From Candidatus Poribacteria bacterium (GTDB taxonomy: Bacteria > Abyssobacteria > SURF-5), in assembly GCA_016215705.1 (NCBI GenBank), contig JACRIR010000074.1:1-64000 (forward strand): a stretch of 64,000 nucleotides of DNA, in the 5' to 3' direction. How positions within the stretch are numbered: the first letter of the stretch is position 1; the number at the start of each line of letters is the position of its first letter. This document shows positions 52,821 to 61,076 of the stretch, piece by piece. A program made the translations under genes and the position numbers. The notes beneath the pieces were generated by a model. It had not been told where the DNA came from and searched no databases. It worked only from the letters and a program-made list of their open reading frames with translations.

Positions 52821-53534
52821 CTAGAGCCGTTCCAAGAGTTCTTTGGCCTTTTCTTTCTGTTTGGACGCAAAGACGGGCCCATGCTCCACGATGTCGAACT
52901 CCAGCACAAACCGGATTTCCTTTCGCGCTTCTTCCTTCTTGCGCCTGGCAAGTTGAAGTTCGGCCAATGAGAGAGCAGCCACGGGGCACGTCGGAGCAAG
53001 GTTTCTCGCGCGAGACAAATGCTCGAGGGATTTTTTCTTGCTGCCTACGCCGATAGGTTTCGGAGGTGAAAGCCGGTAGAGGTTGCCGAGAATCTGGTGC
53101 GGCATGGCATTGTTATAAGATTCGTCAAGTTCGAGAGCGCGCTTCGCATATGCTTCGATTTTGGGAATGTAGTGAAGAATGCTCAATATGCCCTCCTCCT
53201 GACCATAGATACCGAGCATTGCCGCCGCCCACGCGTTGGCATACACATTGCCATCGTCAAGGTCCGCTGCCCTTTGAGCCAGATCGGCCCCTTTCCTGGC
53301 TATGGCCATCCGTTCCTTGCTTCCCTCTTCCGCGTAGTTGTAACGCCAGAACTCGACTGCCGCCAACATGGCGTACATCCGCGACTGCAAAGTTGGGTTC
53401 GACATCTGCTCCAAGCTCTCTTTTAGCAGCGCTTCGGCCTTGTCGAGGTTGTTGTCCTCCTCGCATTTGTCGATATAATGGTCGATCTTCTCGAAGATGT
53501 CGTCGAGTTCTGATTCTGTTGCTTGATTCTTCAT
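52821..53534 (-). CDS. TPR-repeat protein
   Basis: A 237-residue soluble, all-helical protein with about four tetratricopeptide-like repeats (DKAEALLKESLEQMSNPTLQ, KGADLAQRAADLDDGNVYAN, EAYAKRALELDESYNNAMPH, LEHLSRARNLAPTCPVAALS). The segment GNLYRLSPPKPIGVGSKKKS resembles the conserved part of TatT/RMD-type TPR proteins. It is the first gene of the operon with the glycyl radical enzyme and molybdoenzyme, and it might be a chaperone or scaffold for them. AGGAGAAG precedes the ATG. Confidence 0.7.
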   Translation of the reverse strand: MKNQATESELDDIFEKIDHYIDKCEEDNNLDKAEALLKESLEQMSNPTLQSRMYAMLAAVEFWRYNYAEEGSKERMAIARKGADLAQRAADLDDGNVYANAWAAAMLGIYGQEEGILSILHYIPKIEAYAKRALELDESYNNAMPHQILGNLYRLSPPKPIGVGSKKKSLEHLSRARNLAPTCPVAALSLAELQLARRKKEEARKEIRFVLEFDIVEHGPVFASKQKEKAKELLERL

Positions 53535-53749
53535 GGTTACTTCTCCTCTTTTCTTTGATGCATGTGCGTCGCCATTTTGTTTCGGACTAAGGTTCCCTGC
53601 TCGAAGAACCGGGCCTGTCGCGCTATTACCATGTCATATGCCCATTTGATCCGACTCCCCTTTTATGAACTCAAACACTGATTCGTATTATGTTCCGGAT
53701 TCGCTTGAATCCAAACAGCGGGCTATTTTATTTATATCATACATTCAAC

Positions 53750-53778
53750 ATCATAACATACGATTTCTTATTTGTCAA
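53750..53778 (-). promoter_or_regulatory. sigma-70 promoter for the TPR/glycyl-radical operon
   Basis: On the minus strand TTGACA (53778-53773), a 17-bp spacer and TATGAT (53755-53750) form a near-consensus promoter. The predicted transcript start is about 210 nt before the TPR gene's ATG, leaving a long AT-rich leader. The direct repeats ATCATACAT and ATCATAACAT around the -10 could be regulator contacts. Confidence 0.6.
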
Positions 53779-53916
53779 GTCCCGATAATAGCTCGTGTCG
53801 TCGATCTGAGAAAGAAGTTAATATATGACCTAATTATATTTAAATATTGGACTTACATTTATTCTTGCTCGTACTACACCCAACCTCGACCGAAGCAAGA
53901 CGCCAAGTGCAGACAG

Positions 53917-53945
53917 TTGATTTTATGTCATGCATATGGTATAAT
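53917..53945 (+). promoter_or_regulatory. sigma-70 promoter for the TetR-family gene
   Basis: TTGATT (53917-53922), a 17-bp spacer and a perfect TATAAT (53940-53945). Transcription would begin around 53951, only some 14 nt before the ATG, with the ribosome-binding site TAGGAGGTG just after it. Confidence 0.6.
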
Positions 53946-53964
53946 ACTGCAATTAGGAGGTGTA

Positions 53965-54561
53965 ATGATGCCAAAGATTGTCGATCATGACGCGCGACGT
54001 GAAGAGGTCGCCGAGGCAACATGGAGGGTCATCGCCAGACAAGGCATAGAAGCGACTACCGTCAAGGAAATAGCGAAGGAAACCGGTTTTTCGACCGGCA
54101 TCTTTGCGCATTACTTCAAGAATAAGAACGACCTTCTGTTGTATGCGCTCCAACTTGCCTCGATTCGCATAGGAGCGCGGATGTGGAAGAAGGGGGAGGA
54201 AGCGAGCGGAGGCGAGGTATTGGGGAGTGTACTCCTTGAGGCGCTGCCCCTGGACCGGGAGCGTCGGCTGGAATGGCAGATATGGGTTACTTTCTGGGGC
54301 CAGGCGGCAAGCGATACTGCTCTGACTGAAGAACAGAAACACTGGTACGTCGAATACCGAAGCCTCGTAAGAGGCTTGATTCTTGATGGTCAGAGAAGCG
54401 GCCACTTTCGAACCGACATTGATGCGGGGGAAGAGGCTGATTCGATGGTCGCTTTCGTGGACGGCATTGGGTTACAGGCTACTCTCGACCCCAGACGGTT
54501 CCCGCCGGAATATCAGATCAAGCTTTTAGAGCAGCGCCTCTCGTCCTTGCGTGGCAAATGA
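53965..54561 (+). CDS. TetR-family transcriptional regulator
   Basis: A 198-residue regulator. Residues 8-60 are the TetR helix-turn-helix (RREEVAEATWRVIARQGIEA, TVKEIAKETGFSTGIFAHYF, KNKNDLLLYAL), followed by a helical ligand-binding domain with a BetI-like flavour (GQAASDTALTEEQKHWYVEY). The frame is open upstream to 53665, but the ATG at 53965 has an ideal TAGGAGGTG and a promoter just before it. It diverges from the glycyl radical enzyme operon across an AT-rich 430-bp gap and is the obvious candidate to control it. Confidence 0.85.
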   Translation: MMPKIVDHDARREEVAEATWRVIARQGIEATTVKEIAKETGFSTGIFAHYFKNKNDLLLYALQLASIRIGARMWKKGEEASGGEVLGSVLLEALPLDRERRLEWQIWVTFWGQAASDTALTEEQKHWYVEYRSLVRGLILDGQRSGHFRTDIDAGEEADSMVAFVDGIGLQATLDPRRFPPEYQIKLLEQRLSSLRGK

Positions 54562-54643
54562 TAATGCGCGCCTGCTCGTTCCTCTGACAAGAACGCCGCC
54601 AATGTCTGTGTCGCCATGAGGTGGGTCGTGGCAGGGCTCTTAT

Positions 54644-56812
54644 CTATTGATTCAAGGTGGGTGTTCTTCTTTCCAGTTCATACGCTGCGGGGCGCCAGTC
54701 GCGGTATCTGCGGTCGTGGGTGAATAGAATTATCTGGCGCGACTCGGAAAGCACGTCGAGCATCCGGAGGGTGGCTTTCAGGCGGGGCTCATCAAAGTTG
54801 ACGAAGGGGTCATCGAGCAGAACGGGCAGGCGGATGTCGCCGCAGACCTCATCGATCGCCGCAAGTCTCAGCGCAAAGTACAGTTGGTCGCGGGCGCCGT
54901 GGCTCAAACAGGCAGGCTCAAGGCGCAATTGCCCCTCCTGAACTTCAAGCGGGGCCAGTTCCTGATCAAGTTTGACCTTGCGCTCCGAGCCGGTTATCCG
55001 GCTGAGATACTCGGAGGTCTTTTTTTCGATTCGCGCGAGATGCGCCGAGCCGAACTCGGAAATGGCGTCATCGAGGACTTTGATTGCGAGCAGATGAGCT
55101 TCCCGGCTGTGCTTGAGCCGATTTAGTTCTGATTGCTTTTCAGAAATCTCTTCCTCAAGCTTCTCCTCGGAAAAGGTCTCTCTTGCTTCGGCTGCAGCGA
55201 GCTTGAGTTTGAGGGCATCCCTCTCCCCCACCATCTCACCCATCCGTTTTTCAAGCCGAACTGTTTGCGCCCTTGCCTCTTCGAGAGCTTTTCCGATTTG
55301 ACCGCCTCGCTCGAGATCGTCAAGACGCGGACGCCGTGACTTAAGCTCATCGATCTTCTTGCCCGCAACAAAAAGATCGTTGGCAAAGCGGTCGCATTTC
55401 GCGTTTAGCGCGTCCAGCTTCATATGCTGTCTTATCGCTTCTTCGGTCTTTTCCTTTTCCTGAAACAATGATTTCAGCTCACGCAGTTTCGAGAGCATCT
55501 CCTCCGGATTCACGCGCTCTGATATGCGATATTTCGACGCGATAGCGTCGGCCTGCATTTCGAGATGCTGTAACTGTTCACGGAGCACGGCCAGTCTTCC
55601 TTGTCTGGCCGATTCATGCTCGCGCATGTGAAGAACAAGGTTGATCAAAGGCCATGCCGCGACGGCAATTCCGCAGATGATCGCAATGATCCTGACAACG
55701 CCGAGCAGGAACGCTACTCCCGAACCGGCGATGAGCAAACCTGTGACGATAAATATGACGGCGAACCTGACGCGCGCGGTACTAACAACCTCGACGGGAG
55801 CGCCTGATTCCGTTTGCCGAAGTTTTCCTTCCAGTTCACGCTCGTTTTGCCTGAGACGAAGGAGATCAGCCAACTCTGTTTCCGCCTGTTCCGGTAAAGA
55901 GAGGTAGCTGGAATACTCCGTTTCGATTTTGTCTCCGCACTTTTTCAAGTCTTTGGCGAGCTTTTCGACCGCACGTATTTCATTGCGGCATTCATTGACC
56001 TGTTCCGCCAGGCGCCTCTTCTCATAGAAAACGCCGGCGAAAGCCGCGATGTCTCTCTCCATGTCTTTCTGTTGTTCAATCTCTTCCGCCGTCGTCGCCG
56101 TTTGCGATTCCAGCAAAGACAGACGGCCCCTCGCCTCTTCCACGGTGGCCACAGCTTGAGAAGTTTCTGAGAGCTCGCTCCTCTTTTGGCGAAGCTCGTT
56201 TTCGAGAATCTCGATTTTCCGCAGCTTTCTCTTTTTTGGCGTCCCCCACGGAACCGCCACGGTCAATGCTTCGCAATTTTCTTTGAGGTTATCACGCACA
56301 ATCGAGTAATCGGCCGACGCTGCGCCGCTTGCAATACGTCTCACAATATCCTTCATGTCGGGCTGCATGCAATCCTGCTCGACAAGCACCGAATTCTTGA
56401 ACAGGTCGAGCCTTTCAAGCCCGAGAAGATTTCGCAATAATTCGGAATAAGCTTCTTTTTCGTCAGTGCGCCCCCTCGGTTTAGCGCTCCCGTCAAACAT
56501 GACTCGACTTGCAGGCGGGAGGAGTTCGACTTTGGCGCGGTTGGACGCAAAGTCGCGGGAGAACCTGTAGCGCTTGCCGTCTGTTTCGACCTCAAGACTG
56601 CCGCAGCGGGGACTCGGGGCGCCATAAGGCGCAAAAGCCATCCTCTCGCTTTCAGTTTCAAATCCGAATAGAATTGCGCCGACGGCCCCAACCAGAGTGG
56701 ACTTGCCGGTTTCGTTGTCGCCTATGATGAGAGCTGTCTTCTCGGGAAGATCGAGTTCGAACTGCCCATCAAAGAGGCCAAATCCGTCAATCGAGAGTTT
56801 GCTGATTCTCAT
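54644..56812 (-). CDS. YhaN/SbcC-like ATPase with membrane hairpin
   Basis: A 722-residue ABC-type ATPase. The Walker A is IIGDNETGKSTLV near the N-terminus. A long coiled coil follows, interrupted by two adjacent hydrophobic helices (FAVIFIVTGLLIAGSGVAFL, IIAIICGIAVAAWPLINLVL). The C-terminus has the signature region SHGARDQLYFALRLAAIDEV, Walker B LPVLLDDPFVNFD and the switch FTHDRRY. It probably pairs with the SbcD-like nuclease encoded just upstream; the genes overlap by 26 bp. Start 56812 (MRISKLSIDGFGLF) is the usual family start; the frame to 56875 is an artefact of the overlap. Role: DNA repair or end processing at the membrane, inferred. Confidence 0.82.
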   Translation of the reverse strand: MRISKLSIDGFGLFDGQFELDLPEKTALIIGDNETGKSTLVGAVGAILFGFETESERMAFAPYGAPSPRCGSLEVETDGKRYRFSRDFASNRAKVELLPPASRVMFDGSAKPRGRTDEKEAYSELLRNLLGLERLDLFKNSVLVEQDCMQPDMKDIVRRIASGAASADYSIVRDNLKENCEALTVAVPWGTPKKRKLRKIEILENELRQKRSELSETSQAVATVEEARGRLSLLESQTATTAEEIEQQKDMERDIAAFAGVFYEKRRLAEQVNECRNEIRAVEKLAKDLKKCGDKIETEYSSYLSLPEQAETELADLLRLRQNERELEGKLRQTESGAPVEVVSTARVRFAVIFIVTGLLIAGSGVAFLLGVVRIIAIICGIAVAAWPLINLVLHMREHESARQGRLAVLREQLQHLEMQADAIASKYRISERVNPEEMLSKLRELKSLFQEKEKTEEAIRQHMKLDALNAKCDRFANDLFVAGKKIDELKSRRPRLDDLERGGQIGKALEEARAQTVRLEKRMGEMVGERDALKLKLAAAEARETFSEEKLEEEISEKQSELNRLKHSREAHLLAIKVLDDAISEFGSAHLARIEKKTSEYLSRITGSERKVKLDQELAPLEVQEGQLRLEPACLSHGARDQLYFALRLAAIDEVCGDIRLPVLLDDPFVNFDEPRLKATLRMLDVLSESRQIILFTHDRRYRDWRPAAYELERRTPTLNQ

Positions 56813-57923
56813 TGCCGACTCGCGTGAATTGTTCCATGCCGAGACGCAGCGCCAGTTCCGTGGCGGGCCTGTCATCGTCTGTGCCGTGTTTTATTCTCTC
56901 CAACATTTTCCGTATGAAAATCCCGCGCACGGTGTTCTCATTCATGGCGGAGCGAATGGTTTCGCTTTCATGAACAGTGGTCTCATCCTCTATCTGCAGG
57001 TGAAAGAAGCTGTTTGCGACGCGAGCCTCAATTGCCTGCACATCGGGAAGAAAATCCGCCAAACCTGAAAGGGAAACCTTGATAATTCCGTCGAGATCAC
57101 TGAACTTAAGGAGACGCGTCGCGAGTTCTTCGGCGGATCGAATGTCAGACGCCGAAAGATCGATCCTGATCTCGGAGAGGGTCCTCCGGTTGTGTTTGAT
57201 TCTTTCGAGGGTGGTCCCCCTTTCATCAATCTCGGCTATTATCAGGTGACGATCTCCGTTTTCTCCGAATTTGATGCCTTCCAGCGTGCCCGGATAGACT
57301 GCCAGGAGATTATCTTCTCGATATTCTTTGAAGTTGTGGTGGTGGCCGAGGGCGACATATTGAAAACCCGAAAGGCGCAGGTCTTCGGGGCGGAGTGAGA
57401 AGTCCCTTGTCCCCTGCGACCAATGCGTCCCATCGCTTAGCGAGCCATGAACGAGCGCTATATGAAGACCTCCGTCCGGACTTCGACGAAACGGAGATGC
57501 GCCTTGATTGCTGCAGCCGCCCGAGAAGCCGTAGAAATATGCGGGATGCCCGTTCAGTTCTCTCCGCACGGGTTTTCCGGCATCAAGCAGGATATCCACT
57601 CCTGGAAATGATTCACGAGTGTACACGCATCGGGCATAGCGGTGACTGTCGTGTGTTCCGGGAATAAGAATGACGGGCGTGCCATTCGCGATGGCTCTCG
57701 CAAGGGCGACCTTCAGGCGTTGAACCAGTTCAGGCGGCGGGTTAAAGGTGTCGAACAGGTCGCCCGCAATTACGATTGCATGGACGTTCTTTTCGGGGGC
57801 AAGCTCGAGGGCGCGAAAGAACGCCGACTCGAGGTCCTTTGCTCTTTGTTCCGCTTTGGGACCAAGATAGGAGAGCGGGGCGCCGAGATGCAAATCGGCC
57901 AGATGCATGAGGCGTATGCTCAT
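56787..57923 (-). CDS. SbcD/YhaO-like DNA exonuclease
   Basis: A 378-residue calcineurin-like phosphoesterase. Metal-binding motifs are HLADLHLG, AGDLFDTFNPP, PGTHDSHRY, LVHGSL and ALGHHHNF. The third motif has GTHD instead of the usual GNHD, a change also tolerated in some YhaO-like proteins but worth noting because that Asn is normally a metal ligand. The C-terminal 140 residues would contact the ATPase partner. It overlaps that partner's gene and begins 29 bp after the tRNA-Arg gene. Confidence 0.82.
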   Translation of the reverse strand: MSIRLMHLADLHLGAPLSYLGPKAEQRAKDLESAFFRALELAPEKNVHAIVIAGDLFDTFNPPPELVQRLKVALARAIANGTPVILIPGTHDSHRYARCVYTRESFPGVDILLDAGKPVRRELNGHPAYFYGFSGGCSNQGASPFRRSPDGGLHIALVHGSLSDGTHWSQGTRDFSLRPEDLRLSGFQYVALGHHHNFKEYREDNLLAVYPGTLEGIKFGENGDRHLIIAEIDERGTTLERIKHNRRTLSEIRIDLSASDIRSAEELATRLLKFSDLDGIIKVSLSGLADFLPDVQAIEARVANSFFHLQIEDETTVHESETIRSAMNENTVRGIFIRKMLERIKHGTDDDRPATELALRLGMEQFTRVGNENQQTLD

Positions 57924-57952
57924 TCGATACCCCGTGGGCGTGTCATAAGGAA

Positions 57953-58031
57953 TGGCGCGCCATGAGGGATTTGAACCCCCGACAACCAGGCTCCGGAGGC
58001 CTGTGCTCTATCCAGGCTGAGCTAATGGCGC
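57953..58031 (-). tRNA. tRNA-Arg (anticodon CCG)
   Basis: A complete tRNA on the minus strand. The acceptor arms are GCGCCAT and ATGGCGC, the D arm AGCTC...GAGC, and the anticodon stem CAGGC/GCCTG with loop CTCCGGA, giving anticodon CCG (reads CGG, Arg). The T arm is GGGGGTTCAAATCCCTC, and CCA is encoded at 57955-57953. Confidence 0.93.
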
Positions 58032-58051
58032 GTAACTTCAATAATATTTTA

Positions 58052-58669
58052 CTAGAGAAATGTAAGAGTGTCAATCGAAATCACCTCGAACACGCGGGCA
58101 TCGGTGTCCAGTAGCGCGCAGAACGAGTCTTCAAGAGCGCCGCAGGTGAGGACGTATCGAGAGCCCTGCTCCAATACGAAGGATTTCCCGACACTGAACC
58201 TCACGTCCTCGACCACACCGTCCGAAAGGCGATATATGCGGGGATCGTGCGAGTGGCCGTTTACCAGAATGGGCCACGTCGAGTTGAGCAGCGTCGCCTC
58301 ATAACTGTAGTCGTCGGTCGAAGCAAACAGGCCGTTGACGCCGCCGAAGGGGGAGAAATGGGTAAAGCACATGTCGAACCGTTCGAGCCGCTGGGGCAAG
58401 GCGCTCACATAGGTCTTGGCGGCTTCCGAAAACCTGGACGGGTATCTCTTGAAATGGTGCATCACGAGAGAGTATTCGTGATTACCCATGACACCGGCGA
58501 CATCGCTCCGGATGAGGGTCCCGATGCATTCGTCGACCGTTTCCAGCCGGAGGGTGTCGGCCATATCCCCCAGATGGATAAGCGTTTCGGCGCCTCGATT
58601 TCTCAGCGCTTCAATGCCGCTTCTGAGTTTGGACACGTTGCCGTGTGCGTCCGCCAGTATTCCCAACAT
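58052..58669 (-). CDS. YfcE/MJ0936-like metallophosphoesterase
   Basis: A 205-residue calcineurin-like phosphoesterase. Its metal motifs are ILADAHGN, HLGDMAD, GVMGNHEYSL, CFTHFSP and LVNGHSHDP, in the order expected for small YfcE-type phosphodiesterases. Substrate unknown. The start at 58669 (ATG) follows an in-frame GTG; neither has a strong ribosome-binding site. It lies next to the tRNA gene, and the 300-bp gap on its other side is a G/A-rich stretch with no gene. Confidence 0.78.
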   Translation of the reverse strand: MLGILADAHGNVSKLRSGIEALRNRGAETLIHLGDMADTLRLETVDECIGTLIRSDVAGVMGNHEYSLVMHHFKRYPSRFSEAAKTYVSALPQRLERFDMCFTHFSPFGGVNGLFASTDDYSYEATLLNSTWPILVNGHSHDPRIYRLSDGVVEDVRFSVGKSFVLEQGSRYVLTCGALEDSFCALLDTDARVFEVISIDTLTFL

Positions 58670-58978
58670 CACAGTTCACAAGCCAACCTTTCCAAGGACT
58701 TGATGATACTCCAGATTCTAACGCCGTTATGGCGTCTTGTCAAAAGGAATTAGCGATGCGTCGTGAAGGGAGGCAGGGCGGCAACGGCGGAGAAAGGAGA
58801 AGGGGAGAGGCGCGAAGCGTCCAATGTTTCAGGTTTCGAGGTCCGGAAAACAGGCTGCTATTTACATCAGAGGGTTTAGAATCCAGAATGATTGTGGATA
58901 GAGTGATGGAGAAAGCTCGAGCGGGATAATTCCCAAATTGGTCAATGTGGCATTGCACGCCAAGTGCGGAGGCCGGCG

Positions 58979-59227
58979 ATGGAAGTATTGGACCCCATCA
59001 CAAGAATGAGGTTGTTGTTTATTACGGGACTGATTAACCTTGTCCTTTTGACGCTTATCTTTCTCTCGTGCAGATTGACGCTGAGATCGAGGCTGTTGAA
59101 TAGAATGGCGAGAACCAAGTGGTTCAAGGCATTTTATGCCGCGCACACATATTTTTGGTGGGTATTATATGCCTCATTGCTTGTTCACATTATTCTTGCG
59201 TTCTGGACTTTCGGCTATCCATTCTAG
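58979..59227 (+). CDS. small two-helix membrane protein
   Basis: I do not recognise this 82-residue protein. Two hydrophobic helices (LLFITGLINLVLLTLIFLSC and WWVLYASLLVHIILAFW) enclose a basic loop. His residues at the start of and within the second helix (AAHTYFWW, LLVHIIL) could be haem ligands, since they are spaced as in small cytochrome b-like proteins; this is speculation. GGAGG, 6 nt before the ATG, selects the start. Its TAG stop coincides with the CTAG boundary of the next repeat element. Confidence 0.6.
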   Translation: MEVLDPITRMRLLFITGLINLVLLTLIFLSCRLTLRSRLLNRMARTKWFKAFYAAHTYFWWVLYASLLVHIILAFWTFGYPF

Positions 59228-59344
59228 TGTCTCAGAAATAACTTGAAGCGCTGCGAAGGGGACCATCCCAGATTGACGGGCGCTTTGCGCCGTAGAATCG
59301 GGACTGTCCCCGAAGATCAAGAAGCGTTGGAGACACTACACTAG
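59224..59344. mobile_element. 121-bp CTAG-flanked MITE-like element
   Basis: Bounded by CTAG at 59224-59227 and 59341-59344. The left end reads CTAGTGTCTCAGAAATAAC, similar to MITE-1's, and the right end in reverse reads CTAGTGTAGTGTCTCC. The inverted repeat is imperfect. The rest of the gap to 59510 contains the solo IS end at 59341-59372 and nothing else identifiable. Confidence 0.5.
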
Positions 59345-59372
59345 CAATGAGCTTTCCAAATAATGTTGCAAT
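59341..59372. mobile_element. solo IS630-type left end
   Basis: CTAGCAATGAGCTTTCCAAA and the following TAATGTTGCAAT align with the left terminus of the IS at 30742 (CTAGCAGTGTGATTCCAAAA, then TAACATTGCAAT). No transposase or right end follows. Confidence 0.5.
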
Positions 59373-59510
59373 TCAGCTTCTCTCATCCCCCAACCATGGA
59401 TAATTCCCCTGAACTTGAGAGCACGTCGGCTGACAGAGATTAGTTGCCGAGACTATCTGAGAATGTCATAGTTGTAATTGAACCATATCTAGTCCCCTGA
59501 GGTCTAGAAA

Positions 59511-60236
59511 ATGGCCGCCAACAAAAGACTCGCAGATACATTATCCTTTCCCCTATCGATCTTCGCGCTTCTCCTCTCATGTGCCTTTGCCGCTGAACTG
59601 AAGGCGTCCTCTGAGGATGGGTCAGTCAGTCGGGGCAAGTCGATATTTGAGAAAGGATGTTCCTTTTGTCACACCATCGGTGAGGGACGCAAAGTAGGAG
59701 CCGACTTGAAAGATGTTACCAAAAGAAGGCCGAGAGAGTGGCTTATCAGCTTTATTTCTGACCCGGAGAGAATGTACAAAGAAGGAGACCCGGCAACAAA
59801 GAAGTTGGTGCAGCGGCATGGGGGCATAAGGATGTCGAGCGAAGGACTTTCGGGGCAGGAGGTATCCGATGTCCTTGCTTATCTGGAATCCAAGGGTGGG
59901 CCAAGTCGAACATCCGCTGAATGGGGCAAATCGACGTTTGAGCGGAAATGCTCCATTTGTCATACGATTGGCAGCGGGAACAAGATCGGACCGGACTTGA
60001 AAGAGGTTACCAAGAGAAGGCCGAGAGAGTGGCTTATCAGCTTCATCTCGGACCCGGAGAAGATGTTCAAAGAAGGAGACCTCACCGCCGTGAAATTGCG
60101 GGAGCAATACAGAGGCGCGAAGATGCCCACTCTCAAGCTCACGGAGCAAGAGTTGTCCAACATTCTCTCGTATTTGAAATTCAGAGATGCACAGAGCAAC
60201 CCGCCGGCAAAAGAGAAGAATGAGGCTGTCCCATAA
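59511..60236 (+). CDS. exported dihaem cytochrome c made of two tandem domains
   Basis: A 241-residue exported protein. The signal peptide ends near residue 28 (CAFAAE). Two class I-like cytochrome c domains follow, with haem motifs CSFCH (C50, C53, H54) and CSICH (C147, C150, H151) and likely axial methionines M108 and M205. The two halves are duplicates offset by exactly 97 residues, with near-identical KRRPREWLISFISDPE blocks. It probably carries electrons in the periplasm. GAGG lies 8 nt before the ATG. The gene stands alone between mobile-element fragments. Confidence 0.85.
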   Translation: MAANKRLADTLSFPLSIFALLLSCAFAAELKASSEDGSVSRGKSIFEKGCSFCHTIGEGRKVGADLKDVTKRRPREWLISFISDPERMYKEGDPATKKLVQRHGGIRMSSEGLSGQEVSDVLAYLESKGGPSRTSAEWGKSTFERKCSICHTIGSGNKIGPDLKEVTKRRPREWLISFISDPEKMFKEGDLTAVKLREQYRGAKMPTLKLTEQELSNILSYLKFRDAQSNPPAKEKNEAVP

Positions 60237-60244
60237 TTCTGTGC

Positions 60245-60412
60245 GGCGTGTTGCCCAAATGGTAGTAGCCGTTTGTCATTCTGAGCGAAGCGAAGAATCT
60301 CTGTCTACAGGCCTTAAATTTGCAGGAAAACGAGAGATTCTTTGTCGCTTCGCTCCTCAGAATGACAATCCTGAAAGCACCATGAAACGCAATTTCATTT
60401 GGGCAACAGGCC
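60245..60412. mobile_element. MITE-2 copy B (168 bp)
   Basis: Same length and ends as 3557-3724 (GGCSTGTTGCCCAAA), with scattered substitutions. It starts 9 bp after the cytochrome gene. The stretch to 60668 beyond it contains only a GGAATGACAG/CCCCTGCTTTCGCCGG-type repeat near 60540 and no gene. Confidence 0.75.
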
Positions 60413-60668
60413 GTGTAGTTGCGAATCTATTCGCATGCGTGACACGGAAGGAGACAGTTTCCGGCATTGATCAATCGAAGGCCCTGGACCGTGAAGAGCA
60501 AAGGGTGCGTTGCCAAAATATCTCAGCGGCAAGAAAAATGGAAACCCCTGCTTTCGCCGGAATGACAGAAACACAAGGAATGTCGCAAATATCGCGTGCC
60601 CTGCTGGAATTCCGCACGAATTCACTCGAGCAACAGACCCTAGACAGCGGAGTTGGCCGCAGCTCTGC

Positions 60669-61076
60669 CTATTTCTTCTTGTGTTCTTTCTTCTTCGTCT
60701 GTCCGGGCGGGTAGTTCTTCTTGTGAGTCTCGAATTCGGTGTAAGGCTTGTCGGATTCCGACTCGATTGTCACGTAGCCCCCGAGGTTCACGCTCAAGCT
60801 GACAGGCAAGGTGGCAGAAACTTGCCATGCGCCGCCCTCCGGATAATAGTACATTCCGGTTACAATATCGAAATACACATACGCATCCGGATAATAGTGA
60901 TAAGAATGTTTTGCCCGGTATCCATGCGCCGGAGCATGCGGCGGGGGCCCAGCCTTTGGCGCCGGCTGAGCGCCCACATAGACACCTGCGCCGGTGGAAC
61001 TGCACGAGGAAAGAGAATAGAGAAACAGAACACAACTCATGACGAGTAATAGCTTTGCGAGATTCGCATGTTTCAT
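60669..61076 (-). CDS. Tyr/Pro/His-rich lipoprotein
   Basis: A 135-residue lipoprotein (signal residues 8-22, lipobox SLSSC with Cys 25). The mature part has a proline- and histidine-rich stretch (GPPPHAPAHGYRAKHSYHYY), a short conserved-looking YVYFDIVTGMYYYPEGGAW block, then VSATLPVSLSVNLGGYVTIE and a lysine-rich tail. The YFD...G.YYY...G.W pattern is seen in many small envelope proteins of unknown function. AAGGAGG precedes the ATG strongly. The 314-bp gap to the next gene, 61077-61390, shows no gene or element I can name. Confidence 0.7.
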   Translation of the reverse strand: MKHANLAKLLLVMSCVLFLYSLSSCSSTGAGVYVGAQPAPKAGPPPHAPAHGYRAKHSYHYYPDAYVYFDIVTGMYYYPEGGAWQVSATLPVSLSVNLGGYVTIESESDKPYTEFETHKKNYPPGQTKKKEHKKK

